Shown in pieces: positions 24,338 through 34,260 of a stretch of 64,000 nucleotides of DNA (position 1 is the stretch's first letter; every line of letters starts with the position of its first letter). Both the position numbers and the translations under genes were made by a program. The notes under the pieces are model-generated. The model saw nothing but the letters and a program-made list of their open reading frames with translations, did no database searches and was not told the origin of the DNA. Source of the DNA: Hyparrhenia diplandra (Eukaryota > Streptophyta > Magnoliopsida > Poales > Poaceae). The stretch spans positions 1,488,001 to 1,552,000 of the forward strand of contig JADLZK010001918.1 in NCBI GenBank assembly GCA_015847255.1, read 5' to 3'.

Positions 24338-24350
24338 CACGGCACTAACC
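24338..24350. repeat. LINE target site duplication, right copy
   Basis: The same CACGGCACTAACC 13-mer as at 17076-17088. PHAS-4 sequence continues directly after it. Confidence 0.9.
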
Positions 24351-25314
24351 TGGAGAAACCCCTATGAAATTTCCATTGACTTATGCACCTCGCTAGTTGG
24401 TGATCTACACGGACATTCAAAGATTGTACCAACACGAGTACCATGCCATCACACAGTGCTAGTGACACTCTGCTCTCATATCACAGCACAGCTGCAATTC
24501 CAATATACCGTCACGTTGATGACTTGATGCTGCAGTAGACTAGACTGGTTTAACTATTCATACAGGTAAGAATGGACTGTTTTAATAATCATTTATGTAG
24601 GCACATAATCATTTATTCATTCTGAATCTTTTCATTGTGATTCTTTTCCCTATGATGTCATGGCTAATGGACCGCAGATCCGCTACAATGGAAATGAAAA
24701 ACCTTTAATGAACAACAACAGTACTACTAGCTGCACATTAGTACTGATCTTTTTTTCTGTGACAATGGTGTTATGCTGTCACAATTGCAAAACCGATATC
24801 GGAAGGGAATCCATCTTGTGATGTCGTCTTGACTGCGCTATCAGACACTGAAGGTTTCTTGGAATCATCGCTGATCTGCTCTACTCGATCCAAGCAGCGT
24901 CCCATTTGAAATTGTGAGAGGTCCGTAAAGATTAAGAAATAAATCATGTCAAACTCCGACAAAAAGGAGGGGATGGGGGATATTGAGGCTAATATAGATA
25001 AAACTGTTCACATGAGCTGCCATGGTTTTAAAATATGTTATGTAGCGTGCATGTGACAGCAGATGCAACTTATATGTAAGTTACTGTATCATTGGTAAAT
25101 TTTACTGTAAATAATAAAATTTGAAAGCTGCTCTCATATTCCTTTTTTTAAAAACTGCACACATCTAAGAGCAACACATTCAATAAATTGTTTTTATTAT
25201 TTTATTTACACCTGGGTCCTGCATGAGCCCAGCCCGTTCAAGTCCAATCCCATACCATATCCACAGGGAAATACACGCGATGCATGCCGTTTCCCTTACG
25301 GACGAAGTTGTCTG
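24351..25314 (+). other. PHAS-4 downstream part and non-coding background
   Basis: This sequence would be contiguous with 17088 before the LINE insertion. No gene is visible. CCTGCATGAGCCCAGCCCG at about 25218 opens a block shared with 8657 onward. A solo LTR begins at 25315. Confidence 0.5.
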
Positions 25315-25727
25315 TGTTGAAATATGTTCCAAATTCATATTGGGCTGCCAACTACTGAAGGCCCGTTTAAAGATGAAGGCGGGAGAGCGACATCAATTAG
25401 TACCATATTGCTTAATTGATGTGGAGGCAAAAAGTTTTCCTCCCTATATATTTAGACCAATCCTTCTAGGAGACAACACAACAGAATTATTCTCTCTCTC
25501 TTGTAAGCCGCCATACTGCGTTGTAACCCGACTCCTGATATAGTGAGAAGTGTTTACTGGCTGGCGCCCGTGGTTTTTTACTCTCCCAATATAGTGAGAA
25601 GTGTTTACTGGCTGACGCCCGTGGTTTTTTACTCTCCCGCATTGGGAGGGTTTTCCACGTTAAATCTTGTGTCCCTGCAATTTAAATTTTTGATTACTTC
25701 ATCGTTTACTCGCGTCACCTTATAACA
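25315..25727 (+). mobile_element. Ty1-copia solo LTR (413 bp)
   Basis: Begins TGTTGAAATATG and ends CCTTATAACA, and is flanked on both sides by the 5-bp duplication GTCTG (25310-25314 and 25728-25732). This is the signature of LTR-LTR recombination that leaves a solo LTR. The right half has a typical copia U5 (ATTGGGAGGGTTTTCCACG). It contains a 51-bp internal tandem duplication at 25538-25638 (ATATAGTGAGAAGTGTTTAC repeated). The strand is inferred from the U5-like end. Confidence 0.85.
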
Positions 25728-26167
25728 GTCTGCAATCCGGCAGAAGCGTGCTCCACCGCTTCCTCCTCCGAGACTCCGCAAAAACGCGGTGGGCTCCATG
25801 GACGACGGCAACCAACTCATCTAGAAGAAGAGTGAAAGACCTCCAACTCCCTCCTCCGATCCTATACAGAAGTCGGTACTCCTCCATAGATCTCCCTGTG
25901 TTTTGCAAAAGTGTGGTGGATCACACGGCTGGCGGTAGCGGCACCTCAGCGTATGTGAGGCCGAAAATGTGTTCTCTGCTGCTGACCACCAAACAAGAGG
26001 ATCCGGATCAGGAGCACAGTATCCAGGCGCAAAATAACAAAAGTTATTTTATTAAATGTATGCATGTTTTCTTTTATAAGGAAGAGATCCAGAGCAGTTT
26101 TGAAAAAAAAAATTAAGTCATTTTCATTTATGGCTCCTCCAATTCATGGCTCCCATCCCCATATATC

Positions 26168-26990
26168 AGTATATATATAATCAGCATAGTGGAAACCACT
26201 CTTCTCATAGAAGTGTATGTGTGGAGCTGTGTCGTCTTACACAAATATATGGCCAGATAGAGAGGAAGGGAGGGAGGGACTATGACAACATATGGATAAA
26301 TTACCATGCAAGTGCATATAGATCGATCTTGCCAATGTCATATGTGCAATAGGAATGAGAAACATCTGTAAAGAAAAACTAGCAGCGTCTGGTGAAGTAT
26401 GATGCACTGTCGCATATCATCGCAGCTGATACAGGATCTCCAAATAGAGCAATCAGGGCACACTAACTGTACCACCAAGCACAGGGAGATCCTGAGGCAG
26501 ACCGGGATCGTTGTTCAGCCCTAGGCCCATTGCTAGGAGCATAACACAATCAACCTAGCCTTCAAATATGAAGCCGGTCTGACTGCTTTGCTTTGCCGTA
26601 TTGTAATTGTTGTTATCATACACAAGACATCGAGAATCTATGTGCAAGCAGTGAAGTATGAGGTGCTGCATTATAGAAGAAGGTTCTATTGCCTCAGCAG
26701 ACAACAAAGCTTGATCTCCATTCCAGTCCTGATTCGCGAATATGGAGCCACCACTACAAACCGCAAGAATTTCTTGTGCGGAGAAAGCTAGTTAATCAAG
26801 TGATTTAATGTGCACACATGTATCATCTTACAAACACTCTAATAAAGGAAATTTTTATGCCACTATATTGATCCTGCACTCTAATAATTATTAAGCTTCC
26901 CACAAGCAGGAAATCAGAACCAGTGGCCACTATACTGCAAACTAAATCGAAGCTTGCATGGCTGCATTACCATTCAACCTTCTCTACCAA
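26168..26990 (+). ncRNA. PHAS-5: putative 21-nt phasiRNA precursor
   Basis: TATA box AGTATATATATAA at about 26169-26180, leader GTGGAAACCACTCTTCTCAT, putative target site 180 bp downstream. It is closely similar to PHAS-3 and PHAS-6, including AGAGAGGAAGGGAG before the site and TCTGGTGAAGTATGAT after it. Short frames downstream (26588-26791) are not conserved in the sister units. Confidence 0.6.
26350..26371 (+). promoter_or_regulatory. Putative miR2118 target site, PHAS-5
   Basis: The block reads TAGGAATGAGAAACATCTGT then AA, followed by AGAAAA. The change G to T at position 20 lies opposite the miRNA seed region. Predicted slicing is between 26361 and 26362. Confidence 0.55.
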
Positions 26991-27399
26991 GCATCCGTAA
27001 TCCGATATACAGAATTCATGGGCACATTCCCTCCTCTGATCCGATATAGCAATCTTGGGCACACACCCTCTGATCCCCTATAATCTGCAGAAGGATGGCG
27101 GATCGCACTACCCTAGGCTGGCAGCAGGAGCACCTCAGCATATGAGGGCGCTGAAAACCTGTTCTCTGTCGACGACCAAACAAGAGGGTCAGGACTTTAG
27201 GCCGGGACACATGGGTTCCCCTCTAGTCTAGTTCAGTTCTGGACACGGTTTTGGCTTAAGCGTGGGCCCATGCAGAGCATGACCCAGGCGCAAAATAATA
27301 AAAGTTAATTTATTAAATGTGTTGCTTTAAGTTGCATGTTGCCTTTATAAAGAGGAGTGCCACATCAGTTTTGATAAAATTTTAGGTGATTTTCATTTA

Positions 27400-27606
27400 A
27401 CGTGGCTCGCATCCCCATCAGCATATTGAAAAACCACTCTTATCATTAAAGAGTATGTGTGCAGCTGTGTTGTCTTACACAAATATATGGCTAGATAGAG
27501 AGGAAGGGAGCGAGGGACTATAATAATGCATTGCAGCATGCCATGCAAGTGCATACTGTTCGATCTAGCCAATGTCATGTGCAATAGGAATGAGAAACAT
27601 CTGGAA
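27400..27606 (+). ncRNA. PHAS-6: putative phasiRNA precursor, TATA lost, cut by LINE
   Basis: The leader (AAAAACCACTCTTATCATT) and the target site are present, but the upstream CATCAGCATATTG replaces the TATA box. Two bases to a few tens of bases after the site the sequence departs from its sister units (PHAS-2 continues TGAATGAAAAAATAGG) and enters a LINE 3' fragment. This unit has therefore probably lost both promoter and phased region. Confidence 0.5.
27585..27606 (+). promoter_or_regulatory. Putative miR2118 target site, PHAS-6
   Basis: The block reads TAGGAATGAGAAACATCTGG then AA, identical to the cluster consensus although the locus around it is broken. Predicted slicing is between 27596 and 27597. 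Confidence 0.6.
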
Positions 27607-28018
27607 TGAAAATCTTCTTAGAAGGAAAGAACATGCACCAGGACTGCGATGACTGTCTCTTATGCAACATAGGCTGTGAAGAAACTAGCCTCCACCTCTT
27701 CTTTGAATGCCCATTTAATCGTGACTGCTGGTCCACTTACCAATCAGCTGTGGAATCTAAACCTCAGTCGACTGGATTTTATTCAGACTTCGCCCAGGCA
27801 ATTTTCAGAGAAATAGTTATCACTGCGTGCTTGTGAGCAATAGGAATTTAGACTACAAGAAATGGTGTTATTTTTTACAGTGGCCATGTGAGTATCAATG
27901 TTGTTATTGTTTTGGGCCTAGCTGCCTTGTAACCTCTGTTTCGGTCCTTTTTTTTATTTCGCCCTTTTGTTTTCTTGTGAGCGGTCCTTCATTTACTCGA
28001 AAAACAAAAAAAAAATAT
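27607..28018 (+). mobile_element. 5'-truncated LINE 3' fragment with zf-RVT remnant
   Basis: It encodes the C-terminal zinc-binding domain of LINE ORF2 (CLLCNIGCEETSLHLFFECPF at about 27655-27715, CNIGCEE and H/C spacing as in the LINE at 17.5 kb). A 3' UTR and a short A-rich tail (about 28002-28016) follow. It belongs to the same broad L1 clade as the 17-24 kb element but is on the opposite strand. A target duplication was not resolved; the left limit is set where similarity to the PHAS units ends. Confidence 0.75.
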
Positions 28019-28304
28019 AGAGTAGGGGGTATCAATTTAACAAAAAACTAACCAAAACTATGCTTGGGTATCAATTTTTTTATTTGAGAAGTTTGGTTCA
28101 TATTGAATCCTCGGTAGATTTTGTTTAATCACAAATTAGGGCTGAATCAAATTTTCCTAAGTATCTGATATAGCTGAGTCTACACCTACGCCAGACCGAG
28201 AACTATGCTTAATCAAAATTTCCTATGTATTTGTTTAATCACAAATTAGGGTTTAATCACAATTTAACCAAAACTAACCAAAACTATGCTTGGGTATCAT
28301 GCTT

Positions 28305-28440
28305 GACACTGACAGACTGAGAGATGACCTTGGCTGCATCCCCACAGGTTGTATTTCCTGTGTCACTCAGTTCTTCCACTAACGGCTGCTGATCTATTTC
28401 ATCCTGATCACTCTGTTTTTCTTGAAAAACATTGTCTCGC
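28305..28440 (-). pseudogene. Coding-like fragment of unknown origin
   Basis: On the minus strand a stop-free run without a start codon reads NVFQEKQSDQDEIDQQPLVE followed by ELSDTGNTTCGDAAKVI. It is acidic and polar and has codon-like composition, in a stretch absent from the otherwise matching duplicate near 4975. It looks like an exon fragment carried in with an insertion. I do not recognise the gene. Around it, 28020-28300 has short direct repeats (AACCAAAACTATGCTTGGGT at about 28051 and 28274). Confidence 0.3.
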
Positions 28441-28465
28441 GCCTCACTTCAACTTTGACTCCCAT

Positions 28466-30470
28466 GTCTTGGAACATAGCTATTTCAAAACTATTTTGCA
28501 GTATATATAGTCTAATTCAATTGCTCATGTGAAGGGATAAAACGTGATGAAACGACAGTATGTCTAGCTTCTAATAGACCAGTGTATTATATCTAGCGAG
28601 TCGTGTTTGAGCATGCAATCTGAATTGTGTATAGAGTCACGAATGGCAAACATGGCATGTTTGTAGCATCAATGGCTCAATAACATGGTCGAACAGACAA
28701 CAAGATGCCCAAAGTACATCCAAAAAGATTGAAGTTGCTAACATCTTCCACAAGTCAAGCTAGAGAGTTAAAACTAGCCCTCGTGAAGATCAGGCCGTGG
28801 CGTCACTTCCCTAGGTTAAACGCTGCGGCCCAGGTGGTACACATCCCGGCCACTTTCAATTGTTCGGGGCAGTATGTCGTTCCTCATCGGCTTGAGAACA
28901 ACCGCGTGGCCAGTGGTAGTGCTGAGCACAATTCATCAGCTAAGAATAGATCTCAAGTTCCTCAACCAACTCGATACAAGGCATAAGCACTAGATACAAG
29001 GCAACGGTCCGATCTCATGCTAGTGCAGATCTTTCCTATACCTCCAAATCCTAGTGCACAGAACAGGAACGAATGGAAGAAAATTGACGAACACTCACAG
29101 CATTGGGTGAAAGGAGAGCTTAGCATAGGGTCCATCGACTGCTGACACATGGGAAGAATTGGATGCCTTATAACGATTGGAAAGTGTACTGGTGTTAAGG
29201 TGGGCCTCCTCTCTGTTCTATCCCATGTGGTCTCGACTACATTTTGTATCTCTTTTATGGTCAGCAAGAGTAAAATGGAAAATTATGCCCAAGTAACCAC
29301 CTACTTGGCCGTGATAAGGGGTCTTACTTGGTAGAAAAAAGTGGTCGCTGTGTGTAACACTACTACTTATTCTATTTTCCGTGGTGAACTTTTTCGATTT
29401 TCCGTGATGGACTTCAAAACCGCCACGAAAAGGAAGGTCACGGAAAATCGAGTGATTTTCCGTGGTCGGACTTTGGAAACTAAAAATGCCCGCCACGGTT
29501 AATGAATAAAAATAATAAAAGAAAATCAATCTGAAACCCTAACGGCCCCTGACATCTAGGCCGCCGGGCTTATTAGGGTTTCGTGTCCCGCTGCCGCTGG
29601 CCAGCTCGGGCGCCGCTTCCTCCTCGACGGCGTTGCTTCACTGCCGCTGCTCCACGCCGCGCTGCCGCCGACCGCTGCTCCGCTTCGCCCGCGTGCTCCG
29701 CCGCCCGTGAAGCCGATCCGCGACGCCGGGCGAATCCTAGCGCCCGTGACGGATCCACGCGGCCCGCCGGATCCCGCCGCCGCAGACGGATCCACGCGAC
29801 TCTGGGCCGGATCCCGGGCCGCCGCAGACGGATCCGCGCGGCTCTGGCCAGTCCCACCCGCCGCTCCCGCACTGCTCCACGGACTCGCGTCGCCGCCCTT
29901 GCGCCCATCGGGCGAGAGGAAGAGGTGAGGGGCCAGAGCGAGGAGGCGGCGCCACCTCCGCCCGAGCGGGAGAGGGAAGGGAGGGAGGTGTCAATGTCGG
30001 GCCAGAGGATCGATGTCAAGTGTGGGGGCGACGGGGAGAGGACCGCTACGCGGAGGGAGTGCTTGGTTTCGTGGAGGCCCGGCCGGAGAAGTGGAAGTGG
30101 AAGTGTGGAACCCTAGAACAGAAGTGCTCGTATATATATCCGTGGACATGGAAATGGGCTTTGGGCCGATGGGTTGGGCCTCATTTTTCTGTGGCGGGCT
30201 TACTACAAAAACCGCCACGGTTAAACTATTTACCCGGGCGGTTATTTTACAATGGCCGCCACGGTTAATCGACAACAGGGTGGTTTTTCCCCGGCCGGAG
30301 GGGGGTGCCAGGCCAACTATTTTCCGTGGCAGTTTCTCAAATGCCCGCCACGGAAAATAAAATTGGAACACCACGCAAAAATCAAACTTGTAGTAGTGTA
30401 ATACACTTCATCACTATGTTCCTGATGTAAAGACGGTTGGTGTGCGATCTAAGGTTCAATTTAGTGCCAA
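28466..30470 (+). repeat. Segmental duplicate 'B' segment, copy 2 (contains CACTA)
   Basis: Matches 4975-5960 before and after the CACTA insertion at 29358-30398. Examples are TTAAACGCTGCGGCCCAGG (about 28816) and TACACTTCATCACTATGTTC after the element. No gene is visible; the short frames differ between the copies. Confidence 0.75.
29358..30398 (+). mobile_element. Non-autonomous CACTA, copy B, complete (1041 bp)
   Basis: The termini are CACTACTACTTATTC and CAAACTTGTAGTAGTG, flanked by the 3-bp duplication TAA (29355-29357 and 30399-30401). The paralogous empty site at about 5836-5856 has a single TAA, which proves the insertion. Subterminal CCGCCACGG / CCGTGG repeats lie on both sides (29390-29505 and 30190-30355). 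The GC-rich core (29580-30120) contains AAACCCTAACGG and TTAGGGTTTCG flanks and frames on both strands that I cannot match to a gene. It encodes no transposase, so movement would need an autonomous CACTA elsewhere. Confidence 0.88.
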
Positions 30471-30790
30471 CAGGTCACTAGTTCTTAACACATGGGGTGT
30501 TTAACTGGTGACATATTTTGGGTTCGCTATTGTATCACTTTTCGTTTGTATTTGGTAATTATTGTCCCACCATGGACTAACTAGGGCTCAAAAGATACGT
30601 CTCACACTTTACAAACAAACTGTGCAAATAGTTTTTGGATTTACCTACGTTAATGCTCCATATATGAGGAAAATATTTGATGTGACGGACACTATACCAC
30701 TTTTTGGGTTCACTTTTTCCTGAACTAAACAGGCCATACTTATATTCAAGCACACACACTCACCACTATAAACATGCGTACAATTATCAT
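30402..30790. other. Non-coding flank between two transposons
   Basis: The first 90 bp continue the duplicated B segment (compare 5842-5930). The remainder is AT-rich without a recognisable gene or repeat. Confidence 0.5.
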
Positions 30791-31507
30791 GAGTAAATTG
30801 CCTTTGTAGGTACCTAAACTATTTAGCGTGTAACAGATATGTATTTCTAACTCAAAAACGTAACTTCTGGTACTTCAACTAAAAACGTAACGTCTAGGTA
30901 CGGGAACTACAATTTCAGTAACTTTTGGGTACTATTTTTTTTTTTTTTGTGAAAAAACCCTTCCCAAATTTTTTCCCATTCCTTGTCGACTCACGATTAG
31001 ACACGGGTCTCCGCCAGCATGGGTCGGAGCGCCGGATTTCGCGCGCGGGAGCGGGAGGGGTCGCTGGTCGTGTGCGCCGTGAGCGAAGCTGCTCCGCTGC
31101 CGCGCTGGGTCCCCACCGCTGGCGCGAGCTACTCCATCGCTGCACGGGTCCATGGCGATGTCGAACCTGCCTGTGGCGGGAGCCATGGCCCCAGGACAGA
31201 CATCAGCAGGTCGAGGTTGGCCGCGAACGCCGCTTTTGGTCGCGAAGGTTCCCCGCACGACGGGCACGATGCGACGGGCGCGGTCGTTGTCGACGCCCAG
31301 GACCTGGATTGGGAAAAAGGTTTGGGAAGGTGGTTTTCAAAAAAAGCTAGTACCAAAAAAGTTACAAAAGTATAGTTCCGCATCTAGAGGTTATGGTTTT
31401 TAGTTGAAGTAAGTATGATTCGAAAGTACCCAAAAGTTACGTTTTTTAGTTGGAGTACCTATCTGTTACACGCTAAATAGTTTTGGTACCCACAGTGCAA
31501 TTTACTC
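30791..31507. mobile_element. MULE-like element with long terminal inverted repeats (717 bp)
   Basis: The ends are GAGTAAATTGCCTTTG and, inverted, GAGTAAATTGCACTGTGG. The terminal inverted repeats are about 190 bp, imperfect, and include TATTTAGCGTGTAACAGAT and a CCCTTCCCAAA / TTTGGGAAGG pair. The core (31000-31310) is GC-rich with open frames on both strands but no gene I recognise. The element is flanked by TATCAT on both sides (30785-30790 and 31508-31513), only 6 bp rather than the 8-10 bp usual for Mutator. Long inverted repeats and a GC-rich core suggest a Pack-MULE-like element, superfamily not certain. Confidence 0.65.
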
Positions 31508-31744
31508 TATCATTAAGAGCTTCTCCAAGAGCAGTCTATGCTTATACATCTTGAAGTTGGCAAATTCTTCTCCAAAAAGTAATTAATCAAACGTAAATAT
31601 TTGCTACATGGATGTTGAGTTGACACAAACTTATATATAGCTATGTACGTAGGTTCCCCATAAGTAGTGTCTAACTTATATTAAGCAACACTAATTAGTT
31701 CGCAACCTCCTCCTAGGCAACAGAATGGAATATATAGAATTGAG

Positions 31745-32180
31745 GGACCTGTATAGAGAATCAGCTCATATGTAAGCAACAGAATGGAAACCAAACTTAT
31801 CATTGAAGAGTACATTTAGTGCAAGTTGTCTGATAGGAATATATAGAATTGAGGGAATGAGGGAGAAGGATGATACACGTGCATTATTCGTAGATCTAGT
31901 GCATGTTTTTTATCTGCAAAAAAAAAGGGCACTAACCAATCCATAGCCTGGGGGATGGCTATCCATAGCTGTTCAGTTAACACTACTGCAGAACTTGGGA
32001 CGACTTACCTTTTCGCAGGCAGTTTTATGTGTGGTTCCCTGCAATGTTGGTTCCTACATCTTTGGCATCCATGCATCGAGTTATCTAGGATCTATATGTG
32101 GGAGTGCTCTGAGGTGCTGCATTAGAGATGAATGTCTTCTCAGGTTCCTGCTGTGGTTCAGTTCTTCAAGCACTAATTAA
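31745..32180 (+). ncRNA. PHAS-7: degenerate unit without target site
   Basis: Leader-like sequence (AATGGAAACCAAACTTATCATT, GAGTACATTTAGTG) and the downstream 'C' module (ATGTTGGTTCCTACATC, GTGGGAGTGCTCTGAGGTGC) are present. Where the target site should be, after GTAGATCTAGTGCATG, the sequence reads TTTTTTATCTGC and a run of A. The TATA box is also replaced (CCTGTATAGAGAATC). It would not be expected to make miR2118-triggered phasiRNAs. Confidence 0.5.
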
Positions 32181-33240
32181 AACATGCATGACATTCATCT
32201 GCCCTGGCATGACCTCCATAACACTATCATATAACACCGGAAGATTATTCCCAAAAAAAACAGCAAAAAACATGGGAGGCTTGTAGTGTTGTTCAGTGTC
32301 TTATAAGCTGACACCAACCAGAAGTGCTGATTCAGTTGCTTTATGTTCGGCGCATTCAACCACTCGCTCCTTTAACACAGTGCACCAGTAAATCTGCCAC
32401 TCTCTGGTCAACACCAGTATTAAATTTAATTTCTGTATGCATGTCCTCAAACCTGCAAAAGAGATGGACTAGAACACTGGAACCATATATAAGATGTTCA
32501 TTTGCAACCGAGCAATGTGCCTCAATCATGCATATATAAGAGTTGTGTAAATCAAACGTACTCTTTCGGTAGAACCCCTAATGCATTCATACAACATGGC
32601 ATTTTGAAGATCTTATCCTTCAACGGCCTACTTCCCAGGAGGTGCTTGTGGAGGCATCTCGGTTCCTGAAGCGGGTGGGCAAGGAATTTTTTACCCAGGC
32701 ACATGGGTGACGGTCTAGTCCTAGGATTGACAAAGTCATTAGAGTGTGTGGTTGTTTGAACAATTATAGGCTGTGTGCCCGTGGGCAGAGGCAGGGAATT
32801 TTCAAGACATTGTATCATCTCGATGAATTGCTTGAAAGTAATAAAAGTTCTCTTTTCCAAAAAAAAAAAGTTCTGAAGATCTTGGACAAGAACCAGAGTG
32901 ATATCATTGGTAATATTATCATTATTATCATACCAGAGTTCACACAGGATCTTATTGTTGTTACAAAATAGTAACTATTGTCACTTGTTCAAAATCCATC
33001 CCATATTGTTTGGACATAGGTGTTTGCATTGGGATACATGAGATGGACAAAAGATCACAATTCCTAGCCAATGTTTCCTACTTGATAAACCAAGCCTGAA
33101 CTCTTTTGCACCATTTAGACAATTCCGCTGGCTAGCTAGAAGACTAGACTGACTAGTAAGTGCCAAAGGTATCAAGCAGTTGAACATTCGAGACAGAGAA
33201 AATACCCAGTAGAGGTCCGACATAGCAGTTGAACACATGC
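32150..33240 (+). repeat. Segmental duplicate 'D' segment, copy 2
   Basis: Matches 6230-7060 apart from the LINE fragment at 32615-32870. Similarity extends through CAAAATAGTAACTATTGTCAC and AGGCATCAGGCAG-like words to about 33190. Non-coding. Confidence 0.7.
32615..32870 (+). mobile_element. Short 5'-truncated LINE-type retroposon
   Basis: Inserted between two copies of TT(C/T)TGAAGATCTT (32602-32614 and 32871-32883). It ends in an A-run, and the duplicate at about 6666 shows the uninterrupted TTCTTAAGATCTTGG. The body reads like a LINE 3' region (GATGAATTGCTTGAAAGTAA then AAAAGTTC before the tail). It contains no complete domain. Confidence 0.75.
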
Positions 33241-33430
33241 AACATCTCCTTTTTTTTCTACAGCAGCCGTAGGCAGGTTCGAATCATGCGTCTACAGATG
33301 ATCAAGGCTTAAGTTTACCAGGCACTCAGTTTCCACCCTTCTTATGAGCTCGTGACACACTTTAGGACTTATCGACTTGTGGTTGTGATATATATGAGCT
33401 GCAAATTTGTGGTTGTGAACTTGTGATATA

Positions 33431-33775
33431 TACTCCCTCTATCTCAATATACATGACGGTTGAGCATGGGTAAAAAATTTCAAAATACATGTCGTTTTAG
33501 GTCCTGCATCCTATAGCGAGCCTAGGACTACCAACCATCCAGCCATCCATCACGTCCTTGCCTCCCACTACGTTGAGTAAAAAAAATAAAGAAAAGGACG
33601 GTGAACTCTTAATCTCTCTCGTCCACGAAGTAGCACATCCATCCATTTCGGTGAACTTTTCATTTGTTTAATACCTATGAACTCTGACTACTATACATTG
33701 CAAGTAGGGGGCATGCAGGTCATTTAGTTGGTGTCTTGGTACTCCCCCCATCACCTAAAACGTCATGTATATACC
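33431..33775. mobile_element. Stowaway-like MITE
   Basis: Opens at a TA with CTCCCTCTATCTCAATAT, the usual Stowaway terminus. The inverted internal pair ATATACATGACGGTT (about 33449) and AACGTCATGTATAT (about 33759) marks the other end, which is diverged. Non-coding. 33240-33430 shows nothing I can name. Confidence 0.5.
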
Positions 33776-33890
33776 ATCGAGTTGGTGCCTGAAAAATGGT
33801 GCTTGGCAAAGAGCCTTTGCCGCTTAATTCTTCCCCGAGCAGCCTTTGCCAAGTGTGACATTAGCCTGCAAATAACCAGCCTCCTGTAGT

Positions 33891-34080
33891 GATCAATCTA
33901 TCATAATGGCATAGTGGCTAGATAATTTTGCTACAAATTTGGGCACTATAGAAGGATACCAGTATTTTTTTTGACCTCGAAAAGTCTTGTTGGATTCATC
34001 TTGAAATATAGTTTCAGGATATATTTATTCGGTGTAATAAATGTTAACAATATTCTCTGTAATTAAACTCGGTCAAAGAC
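33891..34080. repeat. Dispersed repeat, copy 1 (second copy 58949-59103)
   Basis: ATCATAATGGCATAGTGGCT, AGTTTCAGGATATATTTATT and GGTGTAATAAATGTTAACAAT recur with few changes at 58955-59103. Both copies resemble the inner part of a common grass MITE. No terminal structure was found. Confidence 0.5.
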
Positions 34081-34260
34081 AAACTAGTTTGATTGAAAAG
34101 AAAGGGCTGCGTATTTTTTGTACATACACAGAATATAGTAATGCATGGCTAGAAAATATTGTTTTTATTATCTTGGACTATCATACCATTCGTTGTAGTC
34201 GAACAAATATCAAGTGATGGGCTATATATATAAATCGAAGTAGTACTATATATAATCTTT

